From: Paracoccus cavernae
GTDB taxonomy: Bacteria; Pseudomonadota; Alphaproteobacteria; Rhodobacterales; Rhodobacteraceae
Direction of reading: 5' to 3'
Length of the DNA: 64,000 nt
NCBI GenBank assembly: GCA_030410095.1
Contig: JAUFRC010000001.1
Location: forward strand, 1,562,501-1,626,500
Below the pieces are notes generated by a model. It saw only the letters and a program-made list of their open reading frames with translations, ran no database searches and had not been told where the DNA came from. A program made the translations under genes and the position numbers. Positions 1 to 7,843 of the stretch are shown in pieces. Position 1 is the first letter of the stretch. Every line of letters begins with the position of its first letter.

Positions 1-985
1 TCTGGCGGTAGCGCTGGGCGGAGATAATGTGCAAAACGTTGATCGTCTTCTGCGACTGCCTGGCCCTGATAATATCCCTAGCCCAGCGAAGCGCGCTAAA
101 GGGCGGCAACAGCGAAAGGCGCAGATCGCAATGCGGAGCGATCTGCGCGCCAGCGCTGCAGAAATCGAGGCCGCGATTCGGCCCGTGCAAAAGCCATCAT
201 CGGACAATGACGCATCTATAACCGCAGCCATTGCCGAAATTGAGTGCTCTGGGTTTGATCATGGCGACGAATACCTCGACCTCCCCAGCGAACTGCGTGA
301 ACGCTTCGAAGCAGATCAACAGGCAGACGGGCGTCTGGCGCGTCTTTGGAATAGCGGAGAGATCAATCACCATAACCCGTCTGGCTCGGAATACCGGATC
401 AAACTCGCTGGCCTTCTCAAGGCTCAAGGGGCTACAACGCCGAAGACTATGCGTCGTTGGCGCGAATTTGGCGCTTCGCGAACATGCACCGTTACGGCCG
501 AGAAAAGTCGTGCGCGAGCTTGGCCGCGATTGGGGCAAGGCAGAGTCGGCCGCCACTGTAATGGACCCGTCTGTCTGGTTCTCCGTTGTCGATAAGGCCG
601 ACGAGACGTTGGACGAGCCGGCTTCGGGACGGCGCCGCCTGTCTGTTATGACGTTTGCCGAAGCCGTAGCCTGCGCACTAGACGACAGCGTAGAGCCTTT
701 GGTGGACGGATGGCTCGATGTCGGCGCGGTTTCGGTGTTCTACGGTCCAAGCAACGTGGGGAAAACCTTCGTGGTCCTGGATCTAGCGTTCTCCGTCGCG
801 AACGGCTCGCCTTGGGCCGGAAACCAAACAAAGCGCAGTGGCGCGCTGTATGTTGCGGCGGAGGAGGCAATGGAATTTTGAAGCGCCTCGCCGCCCTTGA
901 AAAAACGCGCGGCAGGCTTCTGCCGAACAGAACGGCACCTTCGCCTAAGAAGATGCGCACGCGCAAAAGTTTTAGAAATCTCTGA
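1..985 (+). pseudogene. Phage/plasmid primase with RepA-like ATPase domain, partial
   Basis: The gene enters from the left edge, so its start is not visible. The first residues (NVDRLLRLPGP, then AKRAKGR) match the end of a RepB-type primase domain, where the NVDR-LRLPG signature is typical. After a linker comes a RepA-like AAA_25 ATPase start with the Walker A motif GPSNVGKT near 745-770 and the strand YVAAE near 850. These proteins prime or unwind DNA in phage and plasmid replication. Reading it through needs three one-base repairs, all in short homopolymers near 430 (G), 497 (A) and 862 (G). Even after repair it stops at 985, soon after Walker A, so most of the ATPase is missing. This truncation is probably real. 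Family assignment is from motifs only. Confidence 0.6.
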
Positions 986-990
986 ATGAA

Positions 991-1011
991 CTGTCGCAGG
1001 AGCGCCGACAG
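991..1011. repeat. Short inverted repeat
   Basis: CTGTCG (991-996) and CGACAG (1006-1011) form a 6-bp perfect stem with a 9-base loop, 60 bases before the next start codon. There is no T-run, so it is not a standard terminator. It could be a protein-binding site or chance. Confidence 0.25.
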
Positions 1012-1070
1012 TAGTATTATGATACCTCAACGCTCCATTACTCATTTCAGGCTTAGCGGGACGCACAGTT

Positions 1071-1640
1071 GTGGCTATTCAAGGAAAACGCAGGACATCG
1101 CCGGTGACCATTGAGGCCGGCAGGCGGGCCCTTCGCGCTTACAACGCGCGTCGGCACCTCCTTCCCAAATGCGGCGCTACGACAAAGAGAGCCGGCCTCC
1201 CGTGCGCTCAGACAGCAATGGAAAACGGCCGCTGTCGCTATCACGGCGGGAAGACCCCGAAGGGCAAGGATTGGCACCGGATCACGAGGCCGGCGAACGC
1301 AGACAAGGCAACCGCGAAAATGGGAACGCTCGAAAGGCGCGCAAAGCAGCGCGCCCAGCGCCTCGCAAAGATGACGGCCGAGGAACAGGCGCAGTATCGA
1401 GCTTGGCGTCAGAGCCACACTCCTGGCCCGCCAGAGGCCCGAGAGGCGCGCAAGCAGCAGCGGAAGCAGAACGCCGAGATCCGGGCGCGAGGGGCCGCAC
1501 ACGCCCGCTCTGAGCCCTCTGCCGAAATGCGGGCGCTTCTCGACCGGATCACCGATCTAAAGGCCATGCAGAAAGAGTTGACGAAGCAAACCGAACAAAT
1601 GGTCGAGGACGGCCGCGAGGAATGCGAGATTTTTAGATGA
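1071..1640 (+). CDS. HGG-motif phage protein
   Basis: This is a 189-residue, strongly basic protein. Near residues 35-60 it carries the pattern CGATTKRAGLPC followed by CRYHGGKTPKG. That Cys-and-HGG signature marks a family of small phage proteins often found beside terminase genes, with a possible zinc-binding role. The rest is rich in Arg, Lys, Glu and Gln, and looks helical or coiled-coil (residues 75-185). The start is a GTG with no clear ribosome binding site. It overlaps the next gene by four bases (ATGA), so the two are probably cotranscribed. The reading frame is intact. The family is known only by context; I do not assign a reaction. Confidence 0.6.
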   Translation: MAIQGKRRTSPVTIEAGRRALRAYNARRHLLPKCGATTKRAGLPCAQTAMENGRCRYHGGKTPKGKDWHRITRPANADKATAKMGTLERRAKQRAQRLAKMTAEEQAQYRAWRQSHTPGPPEAREARKQQRKQNAEIRARGAAHARSEPSAEMRALLDRITDLKAMQKELTKQTEQMVEDGREECEIFR

Positions 1641-1941
1641 CGAACGATCGAAACCCGCGCGACCGGATGATGGACGAGCTAGTTCCTCTTTCGATCGATG
1701 GACTGCGCAACATTCTGACCGATCCCAGCGCTAAAAATGCCGACAAGATCAGCGCGATAAAAGTCACGTTGTTGCACACGTTGGGCGCGGGAGCCGCGGG
1801 GGTCGTCAAGAACCCCGAAGACATGACGCGGCAAGAATTAGACGACCGCATCTTGGAGTTGCGCGCGAGGCAGGTTTATTTGGCGCAAGGGCAAAGCTCG
1901 TCGAGCATATGCCCTCCGCGCTTCCCGACATTTTTGAATGA
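1637..1941 (+). CDS. Small phage-type protein, paralogue of the next gene
   Basis: An acidic/helical protein of about 101 residues once one base is restored. As written the frame runs on to 2014, but adding one G to the GGG run near 1893 gives the ending AKLVEHMPSALPDIFE and a stop at 1939-1941, exactly in front of the next gene's ribosome binding site. The segment LRNILTDPSAKNADKISAIKVT resembles LEQVLVDENATNAEKLRAAEAV in the following gene, so the two look like a tandem duplication. Its start overlaps the upstream gene by four bases. No known domain is recognised. It may be a small virion or packaging accessory, by context only. Confidence 0.5.
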
Positions 1942-1949
1942 GGTCGCAC

Positions 1950-2216
1950 ATGGAAACCAAAGATTCCGCTCTGTCAAAAAGCATCGACACCTTGGAGCAG
2001 GTCCTTGTCGATGAAAACGCTACCAATGCGGAAAAGCTCAGAGCTGCCGAGGCGGTGTTACAGCTCACCTTGCTGTCTCCCTCCGAAATCCTCGAGCGAT
2101 GCGCGCAAGAGCTGACAGACGGGGAAACAGTGGCGCTCATATCCAGGCTTCGTGGGCGCCTCGCCGAGACGGGGAACGGCCCCCGCCTAGCATCGGTCAC
2201 AGCGGGGCAGACTTAA
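1950..2216 (+). CDS. Small phage-type protein, second paralogue
   Basis: An 88-residue helical protein. The ATG at 1950 is chosen over the one at 1938 because GAGGT lies six bases before it. The centre (residues 14-40) resembles the preceding gene product, suggesting an old duplication. The C-terminal part (SEILERCAQELTDGET, then ISRLRGRL) is amphipathic. The last 20 bases overlap the end of a recombinase fragment on the other strand (2197-2468), so the original 3' end of this gene may have been replaced when that fragment arrived. No function is recognised. Confidence 0.5.
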   Translation: METKDSALSKSIDTLEQVLVDENATNAEKLRAAEAVLQLTLLSPSEILERCAQELTDGETVALISRLRGRLAETGNGPRLASVTAGQT

Positions 2217-2468
2217 ATCTCCGGCGGGCATCACCGCTCCCAAGCTTGCAATATCGCATCCGAAGCCGAGGGTCGCCTTTGATGCGCCATATGACCGCGC
2301 GGGAGAGGCCGGTAGCTTTGGAGATTTCAGACAGCCCCGCCCCGAGCTGATCATATCGAGAACCGTGTCGAACTGTGACCGGTTAAAACTTGGCTTGCGG
2401 CCTCGGTACTTCTGTTTTGCGTCCGGCTGCGCCTTCGCATGGCCCCGGCGCGGCCGGCGTGCGTCGCT
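2197..2468 (-). pseudogene. Serine recombinase (resolvase/invertase), C-terminal fragment
   Basis: Read on the minus strand this is the tail of a Pin/Tn3-type serine recombinase. It has KYRGRKPSFNRSQFDTV and then, after restoring one G in the GGGG run near 2292, SEISKATGLSRAVIWRIKGD, the helix-turn-helix that binds recombination sites in this family. The N-terminal catalytic domain with its serine is absent. The fragment begins next to 2468, where a plus-strand virion gene is also cut. It therefore sits at a recombination junction and is most likely a leftover of an inserted and then deleted element. It cannot be catalytically active alone. Confidence 0.7.
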
Positions 2469-2470
2469 AA

Positions 2471-4315
2471 CGCAATACGGCAGCGGTCGGCGACTTCATC
2501 CGGAACTTGGTGCCTGACGGCGACGGCGCGACTTTCCTGTCCTCGGTCCGCAATGCAGCTAACGACGCGATCGACACCGCACAGACAGCGGCGCGCACTG
2601 CGCGAGGTCGGCTGGACGAAGCCCTCGACATCGTGCGCCCGCGCATGCAGCCGGTCGACCGCGGCCAGCAGATCCGCGATGATCTTGGCGCGCTGTTTGA
2701 GGATCGCTCTGCCGAGTACCGTCGAGCTTATGACGCGAGAGACGCGGCCATGGCGGGCGACCGCATCGAAGCGGGGGCGCCTCATGAAGCCTTGCAGAAG
2801 AAAGCGGCCGAGCTGACGACCTACGAACGCGAAGCCTATGTCCCCGCCGACATTATGGACAGCGCGCGCAAATTGGCGCCGGAGACGGCCTCCGCGCCCC
2901 AAGAAACGGGGTTGGTGGATATGTTCGGCGCCCCCATCCTGCGCCCCCAAGATGCCCCGCCGACCGAGATCCCGCTATCCGAGGCACTGGCGTTGCGGCA
3001 CGGCCTCACGACCCGCCAGCGCGAAGCCCTGGCCGCCGGCCGCGCGCCCGAGCACCGCACGCTGTCGCAACTGTCCGACGAGCTTCGCAGCACGATCGAC
3101 GACGCAATGTCTCCCGAAACGCGGGCGTTGGACGCTCAGGCCCGCGAACTGCGGCGCGGAGTGGCGGCCGATTTCGAGGACGGCAACCTGCCGTCGCGCA
3201 TCCTTGGCACAACCGCCCGCGGGCGCGACCGGCTTCCGGCCGAGACGATCGGCCCGCGCGTCACCGGAGGCGAGACACCCTATCGCGACACGATGCGGTT
3301 GGTCGGCGACCGCGAAGGAACCCGCGCCGCCGTGCGCGACCAGATATTGGCCGATGCCCAGAACGCTGGCGCGATGCGAAATCAAGATTCTCTTAACCGC
3401 TTCTTTGCCGATCGGGCCTATGCTGTGGGTGATTTTCCGGACGTACGCGCCGGGCTGGAGGCCGCCGGCGCCAGCAAGACAGCATTGGATCAAGCCGAGG
3501 ACTTTGCCCGTGTGCAGAAGGCGCGCTACGGGCAAGGCACCAATACGCCGGTGGGTAAGTTCACCCGTCATGATGACACCGGCGTCGCGGATGCGATGCG
3601 CGGCGTCTGGAAATCGGCGCGCCCCGGCGACGACATCAAAGAAATTCTCGATACCGCGGGCCGATCGCCCGAGAACCTTCGGAATGCGCGCGCCGCGTTC
3701 TTTGAGGACTTGGCACGCACAACGACGAACAGCGCGCACGACGCCGCCGGCAACACCGTGTGGAATGGCCGCGTGCTCGACGGCTTCCTGACGAACAAGA
3801 AAGTTCAATCGGTGATGGACGAACTATGGTCCGGTCCCAAGCAGAGGGAGCACCTAGAGCAACTGCGCGAAATCGGCGCGGCGCTGATAGACAGTGAAAG
3901 TGCGCTGCGGGCAAAGCCGCCGGCGTCCTCCGGAACCGCGTCTATCAGCTTGCAGGGCAAAACCGATCCGGCATTGACCGCCACGTCTGTCGCCTCGACG
4001 CTGCGCAGCGTGTCGCGGGGGCAGATCTCCAAGCCGATCGCGGGAATCCATCTTCTCTCGGGCTGGATCCGGGGCCGGTCCTCGAAGGTTCAAGCCGCGG
4101 CAGTCAACGAGCTGATGACCAAGGCCATGGACGACCCCTCCTTGGCCGCTAGCCTGCTGCGCAAATACAACCCGCGGGACGCCGAGCTTATGGGCCGCCG
4201 ACTGCTCCGGAAATGGGGTTTGCGAATTCCGCATCTGGCCAACATCGTCAACGAGCAAATCGGCGGCTACGGGGACGCGGAACAAGCTTTCGACAACTTC
4301 ATAGAAGCTGATTGA
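2471..4315 (+). pseudogene. Large phage virion-type protein, 5'-truncated
   Basis: The open frame runs from just after a stop at 2468-2470 to 4315, about 614 residues, with a possible TTG start at 2507. The sequence starts abruptly in helical, Ala/Arg/Asp-rich protein (VGDFIRNLVPDGDGA) directly at the recombinase junction, so the N-terminus has probably been lost. No transmembrane segment or signal is seen. The C-terminal 150 residues (MTKAMDDPSLAASLLRKYNP, then RRLLRKWGLRIPHLANI) resemble the ends of very large internal virion or ejection proteins of tailed phages, where a similar pattern of a short helix plus YNP is common. This resemblance is from memory and weak. There is no internal frameshift. 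Confidence 0.45.
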
Positions 4316-4322
4316 AGGTACC

Positions 4323-4810
4323 CTACTGGCGGGGATCCAGGTCCTTAAAGAGGGACTTCACTACGATGAAGGCCAGACCAATAATTTGGCCGAGGTTTTG
4401 GACAAGAAGAATGGGAGCAACCATTGGTATTCAGTAAAATCCCAAGCCCCAGCGCCCACTCTCCAGAGCAGAATCCATTGGAACACAATCATTCCGCCAA
4501 GAACCCGCATAAGAAACTTGGACCAAGTGCCCTTGTATCTGTAATGGTCTTGCAGGCCTTTAAGGTGCGCCCAAGCTCGCTCAGAATCTGCCGCGCGAAC
4601 CTCAAAATCGTTCGCATAAGCTGCCTCATCTTCCCATCTGTCCTTAACCTCGTCAGGGGTTGCGTGCTCAAACTGCTTAAGCAGCTCGTCAAGCGTCGGA
4701 AGCTTCACGTCGAAATGAGAATCTGCACCAAGAGAGTCGAAGTCTATCACGTTGTCAGAGGCCGCCGTGGACGGCTCGCTGTGCTGGCTAGTCTCGTGCT
4801 CGTTAGACAT
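4323..4810 (-). CDS. Small two-helix membrane protein next to an ImmA peptidase
   Basis: About 162 residues after adding one C in the CCC run near 4410. The repaired end contains LLVQNLGQIIGLAFIVVKSL, a clear second membrane helix. As written the frame stops at 4361 without it. The first 105 residues are acidic and soluble-looking (LPTLDELLKQFEHATPDEV). They are followed by a helix at about 110-130 (VLGGMIVFQWILLW) and the second at about 138-158. The gene starts inside the end of the peptidase gene (8-base overlap) and is certainly cotranscribed with it. The family is unknown to me. The pairing suggests it is a membrane partner or substrate of the peptidase, which is inference. Confidence 0.55.
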
Positions 4811-5297
4811 TCCTGATGCGGTATCCCATCATGGTTGGGGAGACCCCAAACGCTCGAGCTAGATCTTGAACGGGAGCTTTCTTGATCGGCGCAAGCAGTC
4901 TTTCCGGCACCAGTAGGTTGGCCGCAAAACAGTTGGCTTCTTTTTCATACACGTTGTCGCGATCTGGGTGAGCGAACCTTGGAAGCACGGGGTAACGCGC
5001 CGGGTCTGTTAGGAAAAGTTCCTTGTGCAGCAACCAATGTCCGAGCTCGTGGGCGATCGTAAACTGCTGCCTCTCGGACCGATCGTCGCGATTGACGTAG
5101 AGCTTCGCGTTCTCAAAATCACAAAAGCCGGCGACAGTCGCCGCATGGGGGCCGAAGTCTGCAAACACAACATCGACGCCGGATTGCTCGGCGATCTGAT
5201 AAACGGGAACAGGCGGAGACTTCAGCTTACCCGTTAGATTATTTGCCGTTTCAGCTGCCAACTGCCACCGCGGGCGGGCAGCGCGCTCCTCAACCAT
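4803..5297 (-). CDS. ImmA/IrrE-family zinc metallopeptidase
   Basis: A 164-residue cytoplasmic protein with the zinc-protease motif HELGH in FTIAHELGHWLLH (about residues 92-104) and a downstream ANCFAANLLVP segment carrying the third ligand region (E of KEANCF). That is the ImmA/IrrE (DUF955) layout. Family members cleave a repressor or antitoxin, as ImmA does for ICEBs1 ImmR. The ATG at 5297 is preferred over 5366 because AAGGAGGGG sits just before it. No XRE-type repressor gene is adjacent; the partner is a membrane protein overlapping its 3' end. The gene is intact. Likely role: a switch in a mobile element or a toxin-antitoxin-like module. Confidence 0.8.
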   Translation of the reverse strand: MVEERAARPRWQLAAETANNLTGKLKSPPVPVYQIAEQSGVDVVFADFGPHAATVAGFCDFENAKLYVNRDDRSERQQFTIAHELGHWLLHKELFLTDPARYPVLPRFAHPDRDNVYEKEANCFAANLLVPERLLAPIKKAPVQDLARAFGVSPTMMGYRIRNV

Positions 5298-5620
5298 GAA
5301 CCCCTCCTTGTTGGCTCGAGACGATCGCAGACGGTTTCGATCGAGTAAATCCATGCTAGCGCGCAAATGCTAGCAAAATATGAATGTGTCAAGACGCGAG
5401 CTTGCGAAGTGCAGACGGCTTGCCTCTAGTGAACCGCGATCAGCTCCGTGATGACGTGAAAAACGCGAGTTTCACACGGAGCCATACGGCTAGGCCGCCG
5501 CCAGTCCCGCTCAAGCGTCCAACTGAGCTTCTATCTACGGTGGTTACTTATTGCTTACACGTCGGGACTTCACGCTCCCCTTGAGCTTGAAGATCACCAG
5601 CTAACCTATTGAAAGGAAAG
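5298..5620. other. Intergenic region upstream of the ImmA gene
   Basis: No convincing gene is present. It holds the tandem ATGCTAGC boxes (see next entry). On the minus strand there is a TTGACA hexamer near 5384-5389 that could be the -35 element for the peptidase operon. I see nothing else between 5400 and the tRNA gene. Confidence 0.4.
5353..5374 (-). promoter_or_regulatory. Tandem ATGCTAGC boxes, candidate operator
   Basis: ATGCTAGC occurs at 5353-5360 and again at 5367-5374, 14 bases apart. The core GCTAGC is itself a palindrome. On the minus strand the boxes lie just downstream of a TTGACA hexamer and about 55-75 bases before the ImmA start codon, where a repressor of that operon would bind. 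Which protein binds is not visible in the window. Confidence 0.45.
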
Positions 5621-5704
5621 TGGTGGGCGACCCTGGAATCGAACCAGGCATGGGTCTCCCCGGCGGAGTTACAGTCCGCTGCCGCACCTTGCAGCACGTC
5701 GCCC
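5621..5704 (-). tRNA. tRNA-Tyr (GTA)
   Basis: Reading the minus strand, the acceptor stem GGGCGAC pairs with GTCGCCC, followed by A and an encoded CCA. The anticodon loop is ACTGTAACT with anticodon GTA. There is a long variable arm as expected for bacterial tRNA-Tyr, and a standard GGTTCGATTCC T-arm. Length is 84 bases including CCA. It marks the border between the accessory region to the left and core genes to the right. Confidence 0.93.
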
Positions 5705-5770
5705 GACGCTGGGGGTAAGTAGCCGCAGCCACTGGGGGGTCAAGGGCCGAATTCCATTTTTAGTTGCGAA

Positions 5771-5801
5771 CTTTGCCCCTTCGTCGCAGGAAGGGGCAAA
5801 G
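5771..5801 (+). promoter_or_regulatory. Strong hairpin in the rlmB leader
   Basis: CTTTGCCCCTTC (5771-5782) and GAAGGGGCAAAG (5790-5801) make a perfect 12-bp stem with a 7-base loop. It ends about 16 bases before the rlmB start codon and just before its ribosome binding site AAGGAA. There is no T-run after it on either strand, so it is not a typical terminator. It would fold in the mRNA leader and could affect translation or stability. Confidence 0.5.
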
Positions 5802-5817
5802 TGTAAGGAATATTGCC

Positions 5818-6625
5818 ATGAGCCACCCCCGCAGAAGGCGAAAAAGCCGACCTGGGTCATTGATAAGGAGCGCGCAAAGCGTGCCGCAGCCGCCGAAACG
5901 GTCTGGTTGTTCGGTCTGCATGCGGTTCGGGACGCTTTGGCGAATCCCAAGCGCGAAAAGATTCGCCTCGTCGTGACGCAAAATGCGCTCGACCGTCTGG
6001 GAGAGATCCCTGCCGAAGCGGCCGCTGCCGTCTCGCCCGAGATCGTCGATGCCCGCACCTTCGACAAACATGTCCCCCTGCCGCCCGAAAGCGTGCATCA
6101 GGGCGCCGCGCTCGAGGTCAAGCCGCTCAAATGGGGCTCCTTGGCCGATCTGGCGCTCGAGGGTGCAGGCAAGCCGCTGCTGGTCGCGCTGGACCGCGTG
6201 ACCGATCCCCATAACATCGGGGCGATTCTGCGCTCGGCCGAGGTTTTCGGCGCGCGGGCCGTCATCGCACCTGCCCGTCACTCCGCGCCCGAAACCGGCG
6301 CTCTGGCCAAAACCGCCTCGGGCGCGCTCGAGCGCCAGCCCTATCTGCGCGTGGTCAACCTTGCCGATGCGCTGATCGAACTGCAGGGCATGGGCTATAT
6401 CGTCATCGGCCTCGACGGTACCGCGACCGAAGACCTCTCGGAGGTGCTGGAGCCGATCAAGGGCCGCGCCATCTGTCTGGTACTGGGCGCCGAAGGCCCG
6501 GCCTGCGCGAACGCACGCTCGAGACCTGCGACAAGCTGGCGCGCATTCCCTATGCCAGCGATTTCGGCTCGCTCAACGTCTCGAATGCGGCGGCAATCGC
6601 GCTTTATTCCGCATCACGCGGCTGA
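5818..6625 (+). CDS. rlmB: 23S rRNA 2'-O-ribose methyltransferase RlmB (TrmH family)
   Basis: A SPOUT-fold enzyme that methylates the 2'-OH of G2251 in 23S rRNA using S-adenosylmethionine. An N-terminal substrate-binding domain begins with WLFGLHAVRDAL. The catalytic domain has DRVTDPHNIGAILRSA, the knot motif LVLGAEGPGL and the last motif IPYASDFGSLNVSNAAAIALY. The start ATG at 5818 follows AAGGAA. Two one-base losses, a C in the CCCCC run near 5831 and a G in CCCGG near 6499, must be restored. The repaired protein is 269 residues, normal for the family. It is transcribed away from tRNA-Tyr, an arrangement I recall from related Rhodobacterales. Confidence 0.85.
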
Positions 6626-6787
6626 GGCCGATTGTCACTTCAACGGCATTGGCAGGCCGCGCGTGTTGAGAATCGCCGCGCGGCATGCCACTTGCGTGAA
6701 AGCGGGAGAGCGGCGCCGACGGCGCGGCCTCCTCCCCTTCTAGTGGTCCACCCAAGCTCCGACGCTATAGCCCGTCCAAGGATTGCC

Positions 6788-7212
6788 ATGATTCGTCGTC
6801 GTCGTTTCGCGATTCCCCTTGCCGCCGCATCCTGCCTGCTGCCCGTGACGGCATCGGCGCAGGATTGGGCGCTCAACGGCATGGATCCGGTCGCCTACCG
6901 CGCCAAAGGCGAGGCCGTGCCCGGTCAGGGCAATATCGTCACGCTATGGCACGGCATGGCCTGGCACTTTTCGTCGGAAGAGAATCGCGCCTCATTCGAG
7001 GCCGATCCGCGCGCCTATGCGCCTGCCCTCGACGGCAATTGCGTCATCGCCATGGCCGAAGGACGCGCCGAACCGGGGATCCGCGTTTCTTCGTCATCAT
7101 CGAACAGCGCACCTATCTGACGCGTTCGGCGGCTGCCCGCGACCGGCTGCGCCGCGATCCCAAACAGCTCTTGCGGGCTGCGGAAGCAACCTATGCTGGT
7201 GAATCGCGATAA
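6788..7212 (+). CDS. Exported YHS-domain protein
   Basis: A 141-residue periplasmic protein after repair. A signal peptide (MIRRRRFAIPLAAASCLLPVTASAQ) is followed by a YHS-type domain: GMDPVAY, then WHGMAWHFSSEENRASFEADP and YAPALDG(N)C. YHS domains bind metal or mediate contact in metal and copper proteins; exported Rhodobacterales members have no established function. One G is missing in the GGGG run at 7079, after which PRFFVIIEQRTYLT restores the frame to the stop at 7212. It is monocistronic, with a terminator about 110-145 bases downstream. Confidence 0.65.
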
Positions 7213-7282
7213 ATTCTCACTTTCTCGCGAGTGCTATGGAACTTTTACGCAACAGTTCTAATTTAATTAGTGAGCATGACCA

Positions 7283-7357
7283 CGGAACGGTCTTGCTCTG
7301 ATCACTGTCCCTCGTTCCGCGACTGCGCCCGGCGATTTACTCGACCGGGCGCTTTTT
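7283..7357 (+). ncRNA. Two-hairpin element ending in a Rho-independent terminator
   Basis: CGGAACG (7283-7289) pairs with CGTTCCG (7313-7319). This is followed at once by GCGCCCGG (7325-7332), a 12-base loop, CCGGGCGC (7345-7352) and TTTTT. The second hairpin is a textbook terminator. AT-rich sequence around 7255-7272 could hold a -10 element. Two readings are possible: the 3' end of the YHS-gene mRNA, or a small RNA of about 80-100 bases. The terminator itself is secure; the RNA gene is a guess. Confidence 0.45.
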
Positions 7358-7397
7358 CTATGCGACAGAGCGTCCACCAGAAATGGGAGGAGATCTT

Positions 7398-7843
7398 ATG
7401 AGCGACCCAAACAGCGATGCGGATATCGCAAGCGTGCTGAAGCAGGCGCGCACCATTGCCATTGTCGGCATGTCACCCAAGGAGGACCGGCCGAGCTGGG
7501 GCGTCGCACGTTTCCTCAAATCACAGGGCTACCGAATCATCCCGATCAACCCCGGCCATGCCGGAACGACGATGCTCGACGAGCCGGTCTATGCCGATCT
7601 CAAATCGATTCCGCGGAAATTTCGGTTGATATGGTGGATATTTTCCGCCGCGCCGAGGCTGTGCCTGCGGTGGTCGACGAGGCCCTGACGCATTTGCCGG
7701 GCCTCCATTCGATCTGGATGCAGCTCGGCATTACCCATGCCGAAGCCGCCGCCAAAGCGCGCAAGGCGGGGCTCAAGGTGATCGAGGACCGTTGTCCCAA
7801 GATCGAGCTGCCCCGCCTCGGCAATACGCCTCAATCGGCGTGA
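7398..7843 (+). CDS. CoA-binding Rossmann protein (YccU type)
   Basis: A 148-residue single-domain CoA-binding protein. The Rossmann start is IAIVGMSPKEDRPSWGVARFLKSQGY, followed by IPINPGHAG, EPVYADLKSIP and, late in the protein, HSIWMQLGITHAEAAAKARKAGLKVIEDRC. This is the CoA-binding domain of succinyl-CoA synthetase alpha, standing alone as in YccU. Its physiological role is unknown. The start ATG at 7398 follows GGGAGGAG. One G is missing at about 7612 (CCGGCGG read as CCGCGG). It converges on prs with a 13-base overlap of the two 3' ends. Confidence 0.8.

Noticed and set aside
5384..5584. A 66-codon open frame between the ImmA gene and tRNA-Tyr
   Set aside because: No ribosome binding site, no recognisable sequence, and it begins within the likely promoter of the ImmA operon.
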